Shown here piece by piece: positions 17,067 to 25,652 of a DNA stretch of 64,000 nucleotides. The DNA comes from Lentzea waywayandensis. GTDB lineage: Bacteria > Actinomycetota > Actinomycetes > Mycobacteriales > Pseudonocardiaceae. A program made the position numbers and the translations under genes. Location: positions 1 through 64,000 of the forward strand of contig NZ_FOYL01000013.1 of assembly GCF_900115955.1 (NCBI RefSeq). The letters are read 5' to 3'. The notes below the pieces were generated by a model. The model saw only the letters and a list, made by a program, of their open reading frames with translations, ran no database searches and was not told the DNA's origin. Within the stretch, counting starts at the first letter, position 1. Each line of letters begins with the position of its first letter.

Positions 17067-18581
17067 ATGGTCCAACGTCCTCGGCGCTTGGCGCTGTTGT
17101 CGGTCCTGACACTGGTTCTACCACTGGCAGTGACCGGACAGGCACTCGCTGATCCCAACAACAACTCTCCTGCGAAGCTCACCAAAGCCGTGACGCTGAA
17201 CGGTGTCCTGCGACATCTCGACGCGTTCCAGTCCATCGCGGACACCCACGGCGACCGCGCGGCCGGACGTCCTGGATACCAGGCGTCGGTGAACTACGTG
17301 GTCTCACAACTGAACGCGGCCGGCTACTCGCCGAGCGTGCAGTCGTTCGACTTCCCGTACGTGGAGGACAACTCCCGGCTCGACCGCGTCTCGCCGGTGC
17401 CGCGGGTCTTCCAGCGGGACACCGACTTCAACCGCAACGGGTTCGTCCCGACGGCGGAGGGTGACGTCACGGGCGTCATCCAGCCCGTCGACGTGGTCGT
17501 TCCGCCGACTCCGGCGCCGAACGGCAACAGCAGCGGCTGCGAGGCCGCCGACTTCGCCGGGTTCGTTCCCGGCCGCGTCGCGATGCTGCAACGCGGCTCG
17601 TGCGGGTTCAACGTGAAGGCGCTGAACGCCCAGGCCGCGGGAGCGTCGGCGGCGATCCTGTTCAACGAGGGCCAGCCCGGCCGCACCGGCCTGGTCACGC
17701 CGATCGGGGACACGCCGGGTCTCGCGATCCCCGTGGTGTTCGCGACCTACGCCGCCGCCGAGGAGCTCATCGTGCTCACGCCCGGCGCCACGGTCCGGGT
17801 GAAGGTCGACTTCACCGAGGAGACCCGGCAGGCGTGGAACGTCTTCGCCGAGACCCAGGACGGCAACGCGAACAACGTCGTCATGGCCGGCGCGCACCTC
17901 GACAGCGTGCAGGACGGGCCCGGCATCAACGACAACGGCAGCGGCTCGGCGGCGTTGCTGGAGACGGCGATCCACATGAACAAGGTCAAGCCCAACGCGA
18001 AGGTCCGCTTCGCCTGGTGGGGTGCCGAGGAGGAGGGCCTGCTCGGGTCCGAGCACTACGTCGCCACGCTGCCGCAGGCCGAACAGGACAAGATCGCGCT
18101 GTACCTGAACTTCGACATGGTCGGCTCGCCGAACCACTTCTACGGCATCTACGACGGTGACGACTCCAGCGGCACCGCGCCCGTGCCGATCCCGCCGGGG
18201 TCGGCGCAGATCGAGGACGTCTTCGAGAAGTTCTACGCCGACCGCGGGCTGCCCTCGGAGGACACGGACTTCTCCGGACGGTCGGACTACGGGCCGTTCA
18301 TCGCGGTCAACATCCCGGCCGGCGGCCTGTTCACCGGAGCCGAGGACGTGAAGACGGCCGAGCAGGCGGCACGGTACGGAGGCACCGCGGGCATCGCGTT
18401 CGACCCGTGCTACCACCAGCCGTGCGACGACCGGTCGAACCTGAACCTGACCGCCCTGGACGTCAACGCCGACGCGATCGCCACCGCGGTGATCACGTTC
18501 GCGTTCGACACCTCGACGGTGAACGGCGTGCGCGCGCCCGGCAAGTCGCACGGACGCGCGCCACAGGGTTCCGCTAGCTAG
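17067..18581 (+). CDS. Secreted M28-family aminopeptidase with PA domain
   Basis: A 504-residue exported zinc peptidase. A signal peptide ('LALLSVLTLVLPLAVTGQALA') leads to the catalytic domain, split by a PA insert ('FAGFVPGRVAMLQRGSCGF', about residues 165-240). The two-zinc ligands are visible: His in 'AGAHLDSV', Asp in 'GINDNGSG', the Glu pair in 'GAEEEGLLGS', Asp in 'NFDMVGSPN' and His in 'CYHQPCDD'. The ATG has GGAGG 7 bases upstream. M28 enzymes release N-terminal amino acids from peptides outside the cell. It converges on a secreted carboxylesterase with 8 bases of overlap. Confidence 0.93.
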   Translation: MVQRPRRLALLSVLTLVLPLAVTGQALADPNNNSPAKLTKAVTLNGVLRHLDAFQSIADTHGDRAAGRPGYQASVNYVVSQLNAAGYSPSVQSFDFPYVEDNSRLDRVSPVPRVFQRDTDFNRNGFVPTAEGDVTGVIQPVDVVVPPTPAPNGNSSGCEAADFAGFVPGRVAMLQRGSCGFNVKALNAQAAGASAAILFNEGQPGRTGLVTPIGDTPGLAIPVVFATYAAAEELIVLTPGATVRVKVDFTEETRQAWNVFAETQDGNANNVVMAGAHLDSVQDGPGINDNGSGSAALLETAIHMNKVKPNAKVRFAWWGAEEEGLLGSEHYVATLPQAEQDKIALYLNFDMVGSPNHFYGIYDGDDSSGTAPVPIPPGSAQIEDVFEKFYADRGLPSEDTDFSGRSDYGPFIAVNIPAGGLFTGAEDVKTAEQAARYGGTAGIAFDPCYHQPCDDRSNLNLTALDVNADAIATAVITFAFDTSTVNGVRAPGKSHGRAPQGSAS

Positions 18582-19980
18582 CCCAGAGGTCGCACCGGTG
18601 ATCCGCCGGTGCGACCTGCTCGGTCGCGAAGAGCCGGACGTCCTGGCGTGACCAGCCGGGATGTCCGGTCCGCGCGAACCGGGTCCACGCCCGCACCATC
18701 TCCTCGGAGAGCTTCTGCTGCTTCCCGGCGAGCTCGACGCCGGCGTACCGCATCAGGAACGGCAGCTCCGAGCCGTGGTAGGCGCCGTACGGGAAGTCCG
18801 GCATGCCCGGGAAGATCATCGGCGGGTCGGGTTCGGCGAACTCGTAGCCGAACGCGTGCGTCTGCGCGCGCAGCTCGGCGGTGGGGCAGGCCGAGGTCAT
18901 GTCCGAGAGCGCCGCGGAGAGCGGCACTCGTTCGTCGCCACCGCGCGGTGGGTAGGCGGCCAGGATCCGCTGCGCCTTGGCCGCGCCGAAACCCTCGGTC
19001 AACGCCTGCTGGTACGCGGCGGCGTCGAGCGGTGGGTAGAACATCGCGGCGAACACCGAGAACTCGTCGCGCGCGGTGCCCGCGAGTACCGGAATCCGGT
19101 GGAAGCGGCCTTCGCGGAGCGCCGTGATCGGGTTCTCCGGCAACGCTTCCGTGTCGTACGCGGGAGACGAGAACCGCGGTGTCAGCGCGGTGACCTGCTC
19201 GACCGTGAGCCGGCGCAGGCACGCGACGTCGGCACAGCCCGTTGCCTGGGCGCCGGCCCGTTCGACGTCTTCGCGCTTGGCCCAGGCGTGCTGGATCTGG
19301 TTCTCCCCCGCCGGCGTTCCGAACTGGCACGGTCCACTCTGGATGATCGCCCGGTGGAACAGGCCTTTCGCCTTGGGCGAGGTCAGCTGCGCACACGTCG
19401 ACAAGCCGCCCGCCGACGCACCGAAGAGCGTGACGTTGTGCGGGTTGCCGCCGAACTGCCTGATGTTGCGCTGGACCCAGCCGAGCGCGGCCTGCTGATC
19501 CCGCAGACCGAACGCACCGGAGCCGTCGAGTCCGGGGAAGCCGAAGTACCCGAACGCGCCGAGCCGGTAGTTGGTGGTGACGACGACGGAACCGTTGCGC
19601 ACCAACTGGTCCACGCCGTAGTCGGAGCCGGCACCGCTGGTGAAGCCGCCGCCGTGGATCCAGACCAGGACCGGCCGGTTCGTGGCTTTCAGCGGCGTGG
19701 TGACGTTGAGATACAGACAGTCTTCGTCGGTCTCGCAACGAGGACCGGGCTTGTCCGCCTTGAGGACGCCCTGCCAGGGCTTCGCGGGCTGCGGATCGCG
19801 CCAGCGGTTCTCCCCGGCCGGCGGTGCGGCGAACGGGATGCCCTGGAACGAGCGCTGGGCGTCGATGATGGTTCCTGACACGAATCCGGTGTCAGAGCGG
19901 ACGATTCCCGCGGCGTGGGCGGGAACGGCAGTTGCGGCAACGAGTACGGCCGCCATCACAAGGGTTGAGGTTGAACGCAT
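18574..19980 (-). CDS. Secreted type-B carboxylesterase
   Basis: A 468-residue alpha/beta-hydrolase of the carboxylesterase type B (para-nitrobenzyl esterase) family. A signal peptide ends near 'VPAHAAG'. The oxyanion motif is 'VWIHGGGFTSGAG', the nucleophile Ser is in 'FGASAGGLST', and the likely catalytic His is in 'YGAYHGSELPF'. The N-terminal 'EDCLYLNV' is family-typical. It hydrolyses carboxylic esters outside the cell; the natural substrate is unknown. Its promoter region shares the gap with the bile-acid-symporter-like gene, which is also on the minus strand and upstream by 33 bases. Confidence 0.92.
   Translation of the reverse strand: MRSTSTLVMAAVLVAATAVPAHAAGIVRSDTGFVSGTIIDAQRSFQGIPFAAPPAGENRWRDPQPAKPWQGVLKADKPGPRCETDEDCLYLNVTTPLKATNRPVLVWIHGGGFTSGAGSDYGVDQLVRNGSVVVTTNYRLGAFGYFGFPGLDGSGAFGLRDQQAALGWVQRNIRQFGGNPHNVTLFGASAGGLSTCAQLTSPKAKGLFHRAIIQSGPCQFGTPAGENQIQHAWAKREDVERAGAQATGCADVACLRRLTVEQVTALTPRFSSPAYDTEALPENPITALREGRFHRIPVLAGTARDEFSVFAAMFYPPLDAAAYQQALTEGFGAAKAQRILAAYPPRGGDERVPLSAALSDMTSACPTAELRAQTHAFGYEFAEPDPPMIFPGMPDFPYGAYHGSELPFLMRYAGVELAGKQQKLSEEMVRAWTRFARTGHPGWSRQDVRLFATEQVAPADHRCDLWAS
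18587..18617. terminator. Hairpin at the convergent 3' ends of peptidase and esterase genes
   Basis: Perfect 12-base arms (18587-18598 and 18606-18617) with a 7-base loop lie just after the M28 peptidase stop and within the last codons of the opposing esterase. No T-run follows, as is usual in high-G+C actinobacteria. Confidence 0.65.
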
Positions 19981-20013
19981 GTCACGATCAACCTAACCCT
20001 CGCCGCAAGCGCT

Positions 20014-20868
20014 TTAGACAACAGCCTTGTTGCGGGACAACAACCGTGCAGCCACCGCCGCCGGCAGGTACATCAGCACCCCGTACACGGCGGGCGGAAT
20101 CGCCATCGTCTCGTCGTTGAGCACCGTCAGCGCCAGCGTGATCGCGATCGTGGCGTTGTGGATGCCGATCTCCATCGCCGACGCGATCGCCTGCTTGCGC
20201 TCGACCTTGAACGCCTTGGGCACGTAGTAGCCGATCAGCAGGCTGAAGATGCTCAGCAGCAACGCCACCGGGCCGAGCGTCCCGATGTTGTCGATCAGCT
20301 GCTGGTAGGCCTGCGCGATCGCCGCGATGATGACGAGCACCAGCACCACGACCGACGCGATGCGCACCGGGTCGTTCATCTTCAAAGCCCAGGCCTCGAA
20401 CTTGCGGCGCACCAGCATGCCGATCGCCACCGGCACCAGCACGATCGCGAACACCTGCACGAACTTCGCCGGCTGCAACCCGACCTCGGCGCTGTCCGCC
20501 ATGAAGTGCGCCATGCTCAGGCCGACGACCAACGGCAGCGTGAACACCGCCAGCACCGAGTTGATCGCGGTGAGCGTGATGTTGAGCGCCACGTCCCCGC
20601 CCGCGAGGTGGCTGAAGAGGTTCGCCGACGTGCCGCCCGGCGACGCGACGAGCAGCATCATGCCGACCGCGAGCACGCCCTTCAGTCCGAACGCGAGCAC
20701 CAGCCCGAGGCAGATCGCGGGCAGGATGATCACCTGGCAGGTGAGCGCGATGACCGCGGCCTTGGGGTACTTCGCGACCCTGGCGAAGTCGGCGACCGTG
20801 AGGGTGAGCCCGAGTCCGAACATCACCAGGCCCAGTGCCAGCGGCAGGAAGATCTGTACGACTAGCAC
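20014..20868 (-). CDS. Bile acid:sodium symporter family (BASS) transporter
   Basis: A 284-residue integral membrane protein with nine to ten hydrophobic helices and the BASS motifs 'LVASPGGTSANLFSHLAGGDVALNITLTA' (first half) and 'AMEIGIHNATIAITLALTVL' (second half). Both contain the small polar residues that bind Na+ and substrate in this family. It probably imports an organic anion with sodium; bacterial members carry keto acids, pantoate or steroid-like acids, and the substrate cannot be told here. The start is ATG at 20868, and it diverges from the NmrA-MFS operon. Confidence 0.9.
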   Translation of the reverse strand: MLVVQIFLPLALGLVMFGLGLTLTVADFARVAKYPKAAVIALTCQVIILPAICLGLVLAFGLKGVLAVGMMLLVASPGGTSANLFSHLAGGDVALNITLTAINSVLAVFTLPLVVGLSMAHFMADSAEVGLQPAKFVQVFAIVLVPVAIGMLVRRKFEAWALKMNDPVRIASVVVLVLVIIAAIAQAYQQLIDNIGTLGPVALLLSIFSLLIGYYVPKAFKVERKQAIASAMEIGIHNATIAITLALTVLNDETMAIPPAVYGVLMYLPAAVAARLLSRNKAVV

Positions 20869-21011
20869 GGTGGCCTCCGCGGATGTCCAGCTTGTGCAGT
20901 TTGATCTGTTCGGAAGATCCTGGCGTTACGCCCGGCCCGATGGAATCGGCCAGGTGGCGTCACCACGCCCCAGATCCGTGATAGTCCTGTAGAAAACCTT
21001 CTGGGGGCAGA

Positions 21012-21785
21012 ATGATCGCGGTGGTGCTGGGAGCGACCGGCAAGCAGGGCGGCGCCGTGGCACGGCACCTCGTGGCGGCGGGCTGGGACGTCCGCGCGGT
21101 GACCCGCAACCCGGCGGTCCCCGGCGGCACGGTGGCCGACCAGGACTCCCCGGAGTCGCTGGCGCGGGCCTTCACCGGTGCCGACGCGGTGTTCAGCGTG
21201 CAGCCCGCGCCGCACGACCCTCGATCACCGCAGGGCTACTCCCCCGCCGTCGAGACCCGGTGGGGCCGCAACGTCGCCGACGCCGCACAGGCCGCCGGCG
21301 TCGCACACCTCGTGTACGCGTCACTGGTGGAGGCCGTCGAGGAGACCGGCGTCGCGTCGTTCGACAGCAAGTGGGAGGTCGAGCGGCACATCGCCGCCAT
21401 CGGCCTGCCGACGACGGTGCTGCGGCCGACGACGTTCATGGACGGCCTGTACGCGCCGGACCTGCCGAAGCTGACCCACCTGCTGCACCCGTCGGTCCGC
21501 TACCACCTGATCGCGGTGGACGACATCGGCGCGATCGCCGCACGGGTCTTCGCCGATCCCGCCCGGTTCATCGGCTCGTCGCTGACGCTGGCCGGGGATC
21601 TGCTGACGCCCGTGGAGATCGCCGGGCTGATGGGTCTCGAATACGAACAGTTCCAGGTGGACGATCCGGAGTTGCGGAAGGTGTTCACCAGCGACGCCGA
21701 ACCGGACGTCGACATCGAGGCCCTGCGTTCCCTGCATCCGGGTCTGCGTTCGTTCGCCGGCTTCTTGTCGGACGCCCGCGGCTAG
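21012..21785 (+). CDS. NmrA-like NAD(P)-binding protein
   Basis: A 257-residue atypical short-chain dehydrogenase of the NmrA/HSCARG type. The dinucleotide-binding loop is 'VLGATGKQGGAVARHL' at the very N-terminus, and 'FTGADAVFSVQP' and 'RPTTFMDGLY' are typical of the family. The canonical Tyr-Lys pair is not evident, so it may be a redox sensor rather than an enzyme. A GGGGG box precedes the ATG. Only 14 bases separate it from the following MFS gene, and it is the first of a four-gene operon. Confidence 0.87.
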   Translation: MIAVVLGATGKQGGAVARHLVAAGWDVRAVTRNPAVPGGTVADQDSPESLARAFTGADAVFSVQPAPHDPRSPQGYSPAVETRWGRNVADAAQAAGVAHLVYASLVEAVEETGVASFDSKWEVERHIAAIGLPTTVLRPTTFMDGLYAPDLPKLTHLLHPSVRYHLIAVDDIGAIAARVFADPARFIGSSLTLAGDLLTPVEIAGLMGLEYEQFQVDDPELRKVFTSDAEPDVDIEALRSLHPGLRSFAGFLSDARG

Positions 21786-21799
21786 CGCACCCTGAGGCG

Positions 21800-22900
21800 A
21801 TGGCGCGTCTGCTGACCCCGCGCTTCGCCCTTCTCACGGCGGCTGACCTGGGCTACTTCACCGCGATGGGCATCGCGGTCTACGCGCTGCCCCTCTACGT
21901 CACCGGCCCGTTGCACGCCTCCAAGGCCGCGGCGGGGCTGGCGTTCGGCACGTTCGCGGTCTCGGCCCTGGTGCTGCGCCCGATCGCCGGCCGCCTGACC
22001 GACCGCGTCGGCCGAAGACCGTTGCTGCTGGGCGGTGCCCTGCTCGCGGCCGTCAGCCTCGCCCTCACCGCCCTGGCCACCGATCTGCCGACGATCCTCG
22101 CCCTGCGGCTGCTGCTCGGTGTCGCCGAGGCCGCGTTCTTCGTGGCCGGGTTCGCGGCCCTGGTCGACATCTCCCCGCCGGACCGTCTCGGCGAAGCCCT
22201 CAGTCTCAACTCGCTCGGCCTCTACCTCGGTCTCGCCGCGGGCCCTCCGCTGGGCGAGGTCCTCACGCACCGGTCGTTCCCCACGGCCTGGGTCGCCGCG
22301 GCCGCGCTCTGCGTGGCCGGCAGCGTCGCCGCGGCGTTCGTCGGCGAGACCGGCACGCCTTCGGACGGCCCTCACGCCCCGTTGATCCACCGCCCGGCCA
22401 TCGCGCCGAGCATCGCGCTCTGCACGGCGATCGCGGCCAGCGGCGGCTTCCTCGCGTTCGCCTCGATCCGGGCGCAGGAGATCGGCCTCGGCAACGTCAG
22501 CCTGCCGCTCTTCCTCTACGGCGCCACGGTCGTCATCGCCAGAGTCGTCTTCGCCAAGGTCCCGGACCGCCTGCCGCCGTTGCGGCTCGGCGCGATCGCC
22601 ATGGCGATCATCGCGGCGGGACTGTTCCTCATGCCGTTCAACCTGATCGCGGGCAGCGTCGTGCTCGGCGCCGGCGTCGCCTTCAGCACGCCCGCGTTCT
22701 TCGCCGCCGTCTTCGCCACTGCGCGGCCGGATCAGCGCGGCGCCGCGTCCGGGACGGCCAGCGCGTTCCTCGACGTCGGACTGGGCGGCGGGCCGATCCT
22801 GCTCGGTCTCGTCGCCAACGTCTCCACCTCCGCCGCGCTGGCCGCGGCGGGAGCGGTCGCGCTGGCCGGCTGTCTGTGGACGATCCGGCTGCGACACTGA
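21800..22900 (+). CDS. Major facilitator superfamily efflux transporter
   Basis: A 366-residue, roughly 12-helix transporter. The loop 2-3 signature 'GRLTDRVGRRPLLLGG' and the helix-4 region 'LRLLLGVAEAAFFVAGFAAL' place it with DHA-type drug exporters. It is somewhat shorter than the usual ~400 residues. The ATG at 21800 directly follows the NmrA gene, and the LLM oxidoreductase begins 5 bases after its stop. The substrate is probably a hydrophobic compound connected with its operon partners; this is inference. Confidence 0.9.
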   Translation: MARLLTPRFALLTAADLGYFTAMGIAVYALPLYVTGPLHASKAAAGLAFGTFAVSALVLRPIAGRLTDRVGRRPLLLGGALLAAVSLALTALATDLPTILALRLLLGVAEAAFFVAGFAALVDISPPDRLGEALSLNSLGLYLGLAAGPPLGEVLTHRSFPTAWVAAAALCVAGSVAAAFVGETGTPSDGPHAPLIHRPAIAPSIALCTAIAASGGFLAFASIRAQEIGLGNVSLPLFLYGATVVIARVVFAKVPDRLPPLRLGAIAMAIIAAGLFLMPFNLIAGSVVLGAGVAFSTPAFFAAVFATARPDQRGAASGTASAFLDVGLGGGPILLGLVANVSTSAALAAAGAVALAGCLWTIRLRH

Positions 22901-22905
22901 TCGGC

Positions 22906-23604
22906 GTGCAGATCGGCGTCTTCACCGCGGGCGACCTCCAGCCGTCGGAGATCGTCGCCCTGGCGGTCGCGGCCGACGAAGCGGGCTTCGACGTCTTCGC
23001 GGTCGGCGAGCACCACAACCCGCCCTACAACTCGTCCTCCCCCGCCACGCTGCTGGCGCACGTCGCGGCTCGGACGACGCTTCGTCTCTCCACCGCCACC
23101 ACGCTGATCACCACGAACGACCCGGCCCGGCTCGCCGCCGAGTACGCGACGCTCGCCCTCCTCGCTCCCGGCAGGACCGACCTGGTGCTCGGGCGAGGCA
23201 ACACGGCGAAGGTGTTCGGCTGGTTCGGCAAGGAGATCGAGTACAGCCTGCCGCTGACGATCGAGCACTACCTGGCGTTGAAGGCGTTGTGGCCGGACCG
23301 GCCCTACCTCTGGCACGCCTGCACGCGCTCGCCGGAGATCGCCGATCTCGCGGCGGAGCACGACGACGGGTTGTTCGTGTTCGCCGATCAGACCGAGCAC
23401 CTCGCCCGGTACCGCGACCAGGCCGCGCATCCCAGGGTCGGCGTGCTGGCGACCGAACTGGACGAGGCTCTGGCCTGCGAACCCGACCGCCTGCTGGTCG
23501 AAGTCGGCAGCCCCGGCGACGTCGAAAAGCTAGGGTCGGCGGTGTGTTCAGCCTTGCCACGCCGCCGCTCTTCGCCCGGCTCCACGACGCACAGAACGTC
23601 CTGA
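22906..23604 (+). CDS. Short LLM-class (luciferase-like) flavin-dependent oxidoreductase
   Basis: A protein of about 232 residues with the bacterial luciferase-like barrel start 'VQIGVFTAGDLQPSEIVAL', 'FDVFAVGEHHNPP' and 'LRLSTATTLITTNDPARLAAEYATL'. LLM enzymes normally run 290-340 residues; here the segment between 'NTAKVFGWFGKEIEY' and 'DRPYLWHACTRSPEIADLAAEH' is shortened, so the barrel may be incomplete or a compact variant. GTG 22906 is chosen because the family starts with this strand; an ATG at 22876 would overlap the MFS gene. The 3' end overlaps the DUF1152 gene by 61 bases. Confidence 0.75.
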   Translation: MQIGVFTAGDLQPSEIVALAVAADEAGFDVFAVGEHHNPPYNSSSPATLLAHVAARTTLRLSTATTLITTNDPARLAAEYATLALLAPGRTDLVLGRGNTAKVFGWFGKEIEYSLPLTIEHYLALKALWPDRPYLWHACTRSPEIADLAAEHDDGLFVFADQTEHLARYRDQAAHPRVGVLATELDEALACEPDRLLVEVGSPGDVEKLGSAVCSALPRRRSSPGSTTHRTS

Positions 23605-24488
23605 TCGCCGGGGCGGGCGGCGGTTTCGACGTGTTCGCCGGCATCCCGCTCGGCGTCGCGTTGCGCGGCCAGGGCAAGCGCGTGCACTACGCCAGCCTCA
23701 GCTTCAGCGACCTCGAACGTCTCGACCTCGACGCGTGGCTGGAGCGCGGAATTGCCGCCGTCACACCGGAAACCTCCGGCGAGGACGCCTACTTCCCCGA
23801 ACGCGAGCTCGCGCGGTTCCTCGACGACACCGTCTACGCGTTCCCGCGCACGGGCGTGCGGCCGTTGCGCAGCGCCTACCGCACGATCATCAAGAAGCAC
23901 GCCATCGACGCGGTCGTGCTCGTCGACGGCGGCACGGACATCCTGCTGCGCGGCGACGAACAGCACCTCGGCACGCCCACCGAGGACATGACGAGCCTCG
24001 CCGCCGTGACGGGCATCGACGGCGTCGTGAAGATCGTGACCAGCCTCGGGTTCGGTGTCGACGCGCACCACGGCGTGTGCCACGCGCACGTGCTGGAGAA
24101 CCTCGCCGCGCTGGACAAGCAGGGCGCCTACCTCGGCGCGTTGTCGATCCCGTCGGACAGCCACGAGGCCCGCGCCTACACGACCGCGGTGCAGCAGGCG
24201 CAGGACGCGACGCCGTTGTCACCGAGCATCGTGAACGGGCAGATCGCGGCCTCGTTGCGCGGCGAGTTCGGGAACGTGCAGTTCACCACCCGCACCGAGG
24301 GCAGCGAGCTGTTCGTGAACCCGTTGATGGGCGTGTACTTCAGCGTGGATCTGGACGCACTGGCCCGCGGCGTGCACTACCTGCCGGCGCTGGAGAAGAC
24401 GCGGACGGCGTTCGACGTGGCGCTCGCGATCGAGGAGTACCGCGAGGGCATCGATGACCGACGCCCTCGCCGCGCACTCCCTCACTGA
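23544..24488 (+). CDS. DUF1152 domain-containing protein
   Basis: A 314-residue cytoplasmic protein with an N-terminal Rossmann-like loop 'NVLIAGAGGGFDVFAGIPLGVAL', an acidic 'VVLVDGGTDILLRGDE' motif and 'FGVDAHHGVCHAHVLENLA'; these are the usual landmarks of DUF1152. The biochemical role is unknown. The GTG start at 23544 lies inside the LLM gene (61-base overlap), indicating coupled translation. The alternative GTG two bases earlier is out of frame. Its stop overlaps by 7 bases with the opposing MFS gene. It is the last gene of the NmrA-MFS-LLM operon. Confidence 0.83.
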   Translation: MFSLATPPLFARLHDAQNVLIAGAGGGFDVFAGIPLGVALRGQGKRVHYASLSFSDLERLDLDAWLERGIAAVTPETSGEDAYFPERELARFLDDTVYAFPRTGVRPLRSAYRTIIKKHAIDAVVLVDGGTDILLRGDEQHLGTPTEDMTSLAAVTGIDGVVKIVTSLGFGVDAHHGVCHAHVLENLAALDKQGAYLGALSIPSDSHEARAYTTAVQQAQDATPLSPSIVNGQIAASLRGEFGNVQFTTRTEGSELFVNPLMGVYFSVDLDALARGVHYLPALEKTRTAFDVALAIEEYREGIDDRRPRRALPH

Positions 24489-25564
24489 CGCCTGATGAAC
24501 AGCGCCACCAGCAAAACCATCACACCGATGGCGATGGCCGAGCCCAGCACCCACAGTCCGTAGACCGCGAACGCCACGAACTCCGAGCCGATAGCGGCCA
24601 CGGACGTGACCGTCGCACGGGCATCGGACTCGATCCGGTGCTGGAGCTCGGTCTCCACGTGCACCAGCACGAACCGGTACAGGCCGTAGAACAGTCCCAA
24701 CAGGACGATCGCCGGCGGAACCGCCAGCCACGCGGCCACGATCAGCAGCGCACCGGAGGCGAACAGCACCCAGCCCCTGAACGGCAACCGGCCGGCCAGT
24801 GAGGCACCGGCCGCACCCATCAGCGGTATGCCTATCGTCGCCAGCGGCACCCACACCGTCGGCACGTCCCAGTCCTGGGCCAGCAGCGTGAAGTACTCCT
24901 CGAACGCGTCGAGCGCGTACACCAGCGCCACTGCCAGCACGGCACGTTTGATCGGGATGGACGCGCGCAGACCGGTTCTCAGCGTCGCGAAGTAGCCGGG
25001 TTCGTCGTCGTCCTCGGAGCCGCGTTCAGGTTCGGGGAACCTCAAAGCGATCACCGACGAGGCGAGGCACATCGCGACGGACACCCAGCCGGCGAGTTGG
25101 TAGCCACCGAAGGAGAACAGCGCGGTGGCGACGACCGCGACCGGCACCTGAGCGATCAGCTCGATGGTGTCGACACGGGCGTTGAGCCGTCCGTACTGGT
25201 CCTCGTCGCCGCCGGCCGCCAGCCCGTCGTACAGCAGGGCTTCGAACGCGCCTGACGTCAGCGTTCCGCCGAGACCCCACAGCACGAAACCGGCCGCGAA
25301 ACCCCAGAACGACGGGAACAGCACCCAGGTCGCGTACCCGGCGGCCTGGAGCGCGCCGGCGACCACCAGGGAACCGCGCCGCGAGAACCGGTCGGCGAGA
25401 GCACCGGACGGCACCTCGAAGACCACCGCGGTCAGCGACCAGATGGCGAGCAACACCGAGATCTGGGCGTCGGACAGCCCGCTGTCGGCGAAGAGCAACG
25501 CGTACAGGGCGTAGATGGGGATGAGGTGCGAACACCACGCGTACGCCGTCGCGGTTCGGGTCAG
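24482..25564 (-). CDS. Major facilitator superfamily transporter (probable CTG start)
   Basis: A 12-helix MFS protein of about 360 residues with loop 2-3 motif 'GALADRFSRRGSLVVAG' and 'WGLGGTLTSGAFEALLYDGLA'. The first in-frame conventional start is a TTG at 25498, but that would cut helix 1. Upstream, in the same frame and without a stop, the text 'TRTATAYAWCSHLIPIYALY' completes a normal MFS first helix, and the only start-like codon before it is a CTG at 25564. A five-codon ORF (ATG CGA CGA CGA CAT TGA) lies just upstream and could couple translation. Substrate unknown. Confidence 0.82.
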   Translation of the reverse strand: MTRTATAYAWCSHLIPIYALYALLFADSGLSDAQISVLLAIWSLTAVVFEVPSGALADRFSRRGSLVVAGALQAAGYATWVLFPSFWGFAAGFVLWGLGGTLTSGAFEALLYDGLAAGGDEDQYGRLNARVDTIELIAQVPVAVVATALFSFGGYQLAGWVSVAMCLASSVIALRFPEPERGSEDDDEPGYFATLRTGLRASIPIKRAVLAVALVYALDAFEEYFTLLAQDWDVPTVWVPLATIGIPLMGAAGASLAGRLPFRGWVLFASGALLIVAAWLAVPPAIVLLGLFYGLYRFVLVHVETELQHRIESDARATVTSVAAIGSEFVAFAVYGLWVLGSAIAIGVMVLLVALFIRRQ

Positions 25565-25652
25565 ATCAGTTGAAGATCAATGTCGTCGTCGCATGGGACA
25601 AGACTAGGCCGCCAGCGCCACCGATTAAATGGCGCTGACGGCCCGTAGCCGC

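Noticed and set aside
20007..20014. AAGCGCTT palindrome between the BASS and carboxylesterase genes as a LacI operator
   Set aside because: Eight bases are too few for a claim and no LacI-family gene is nearby.
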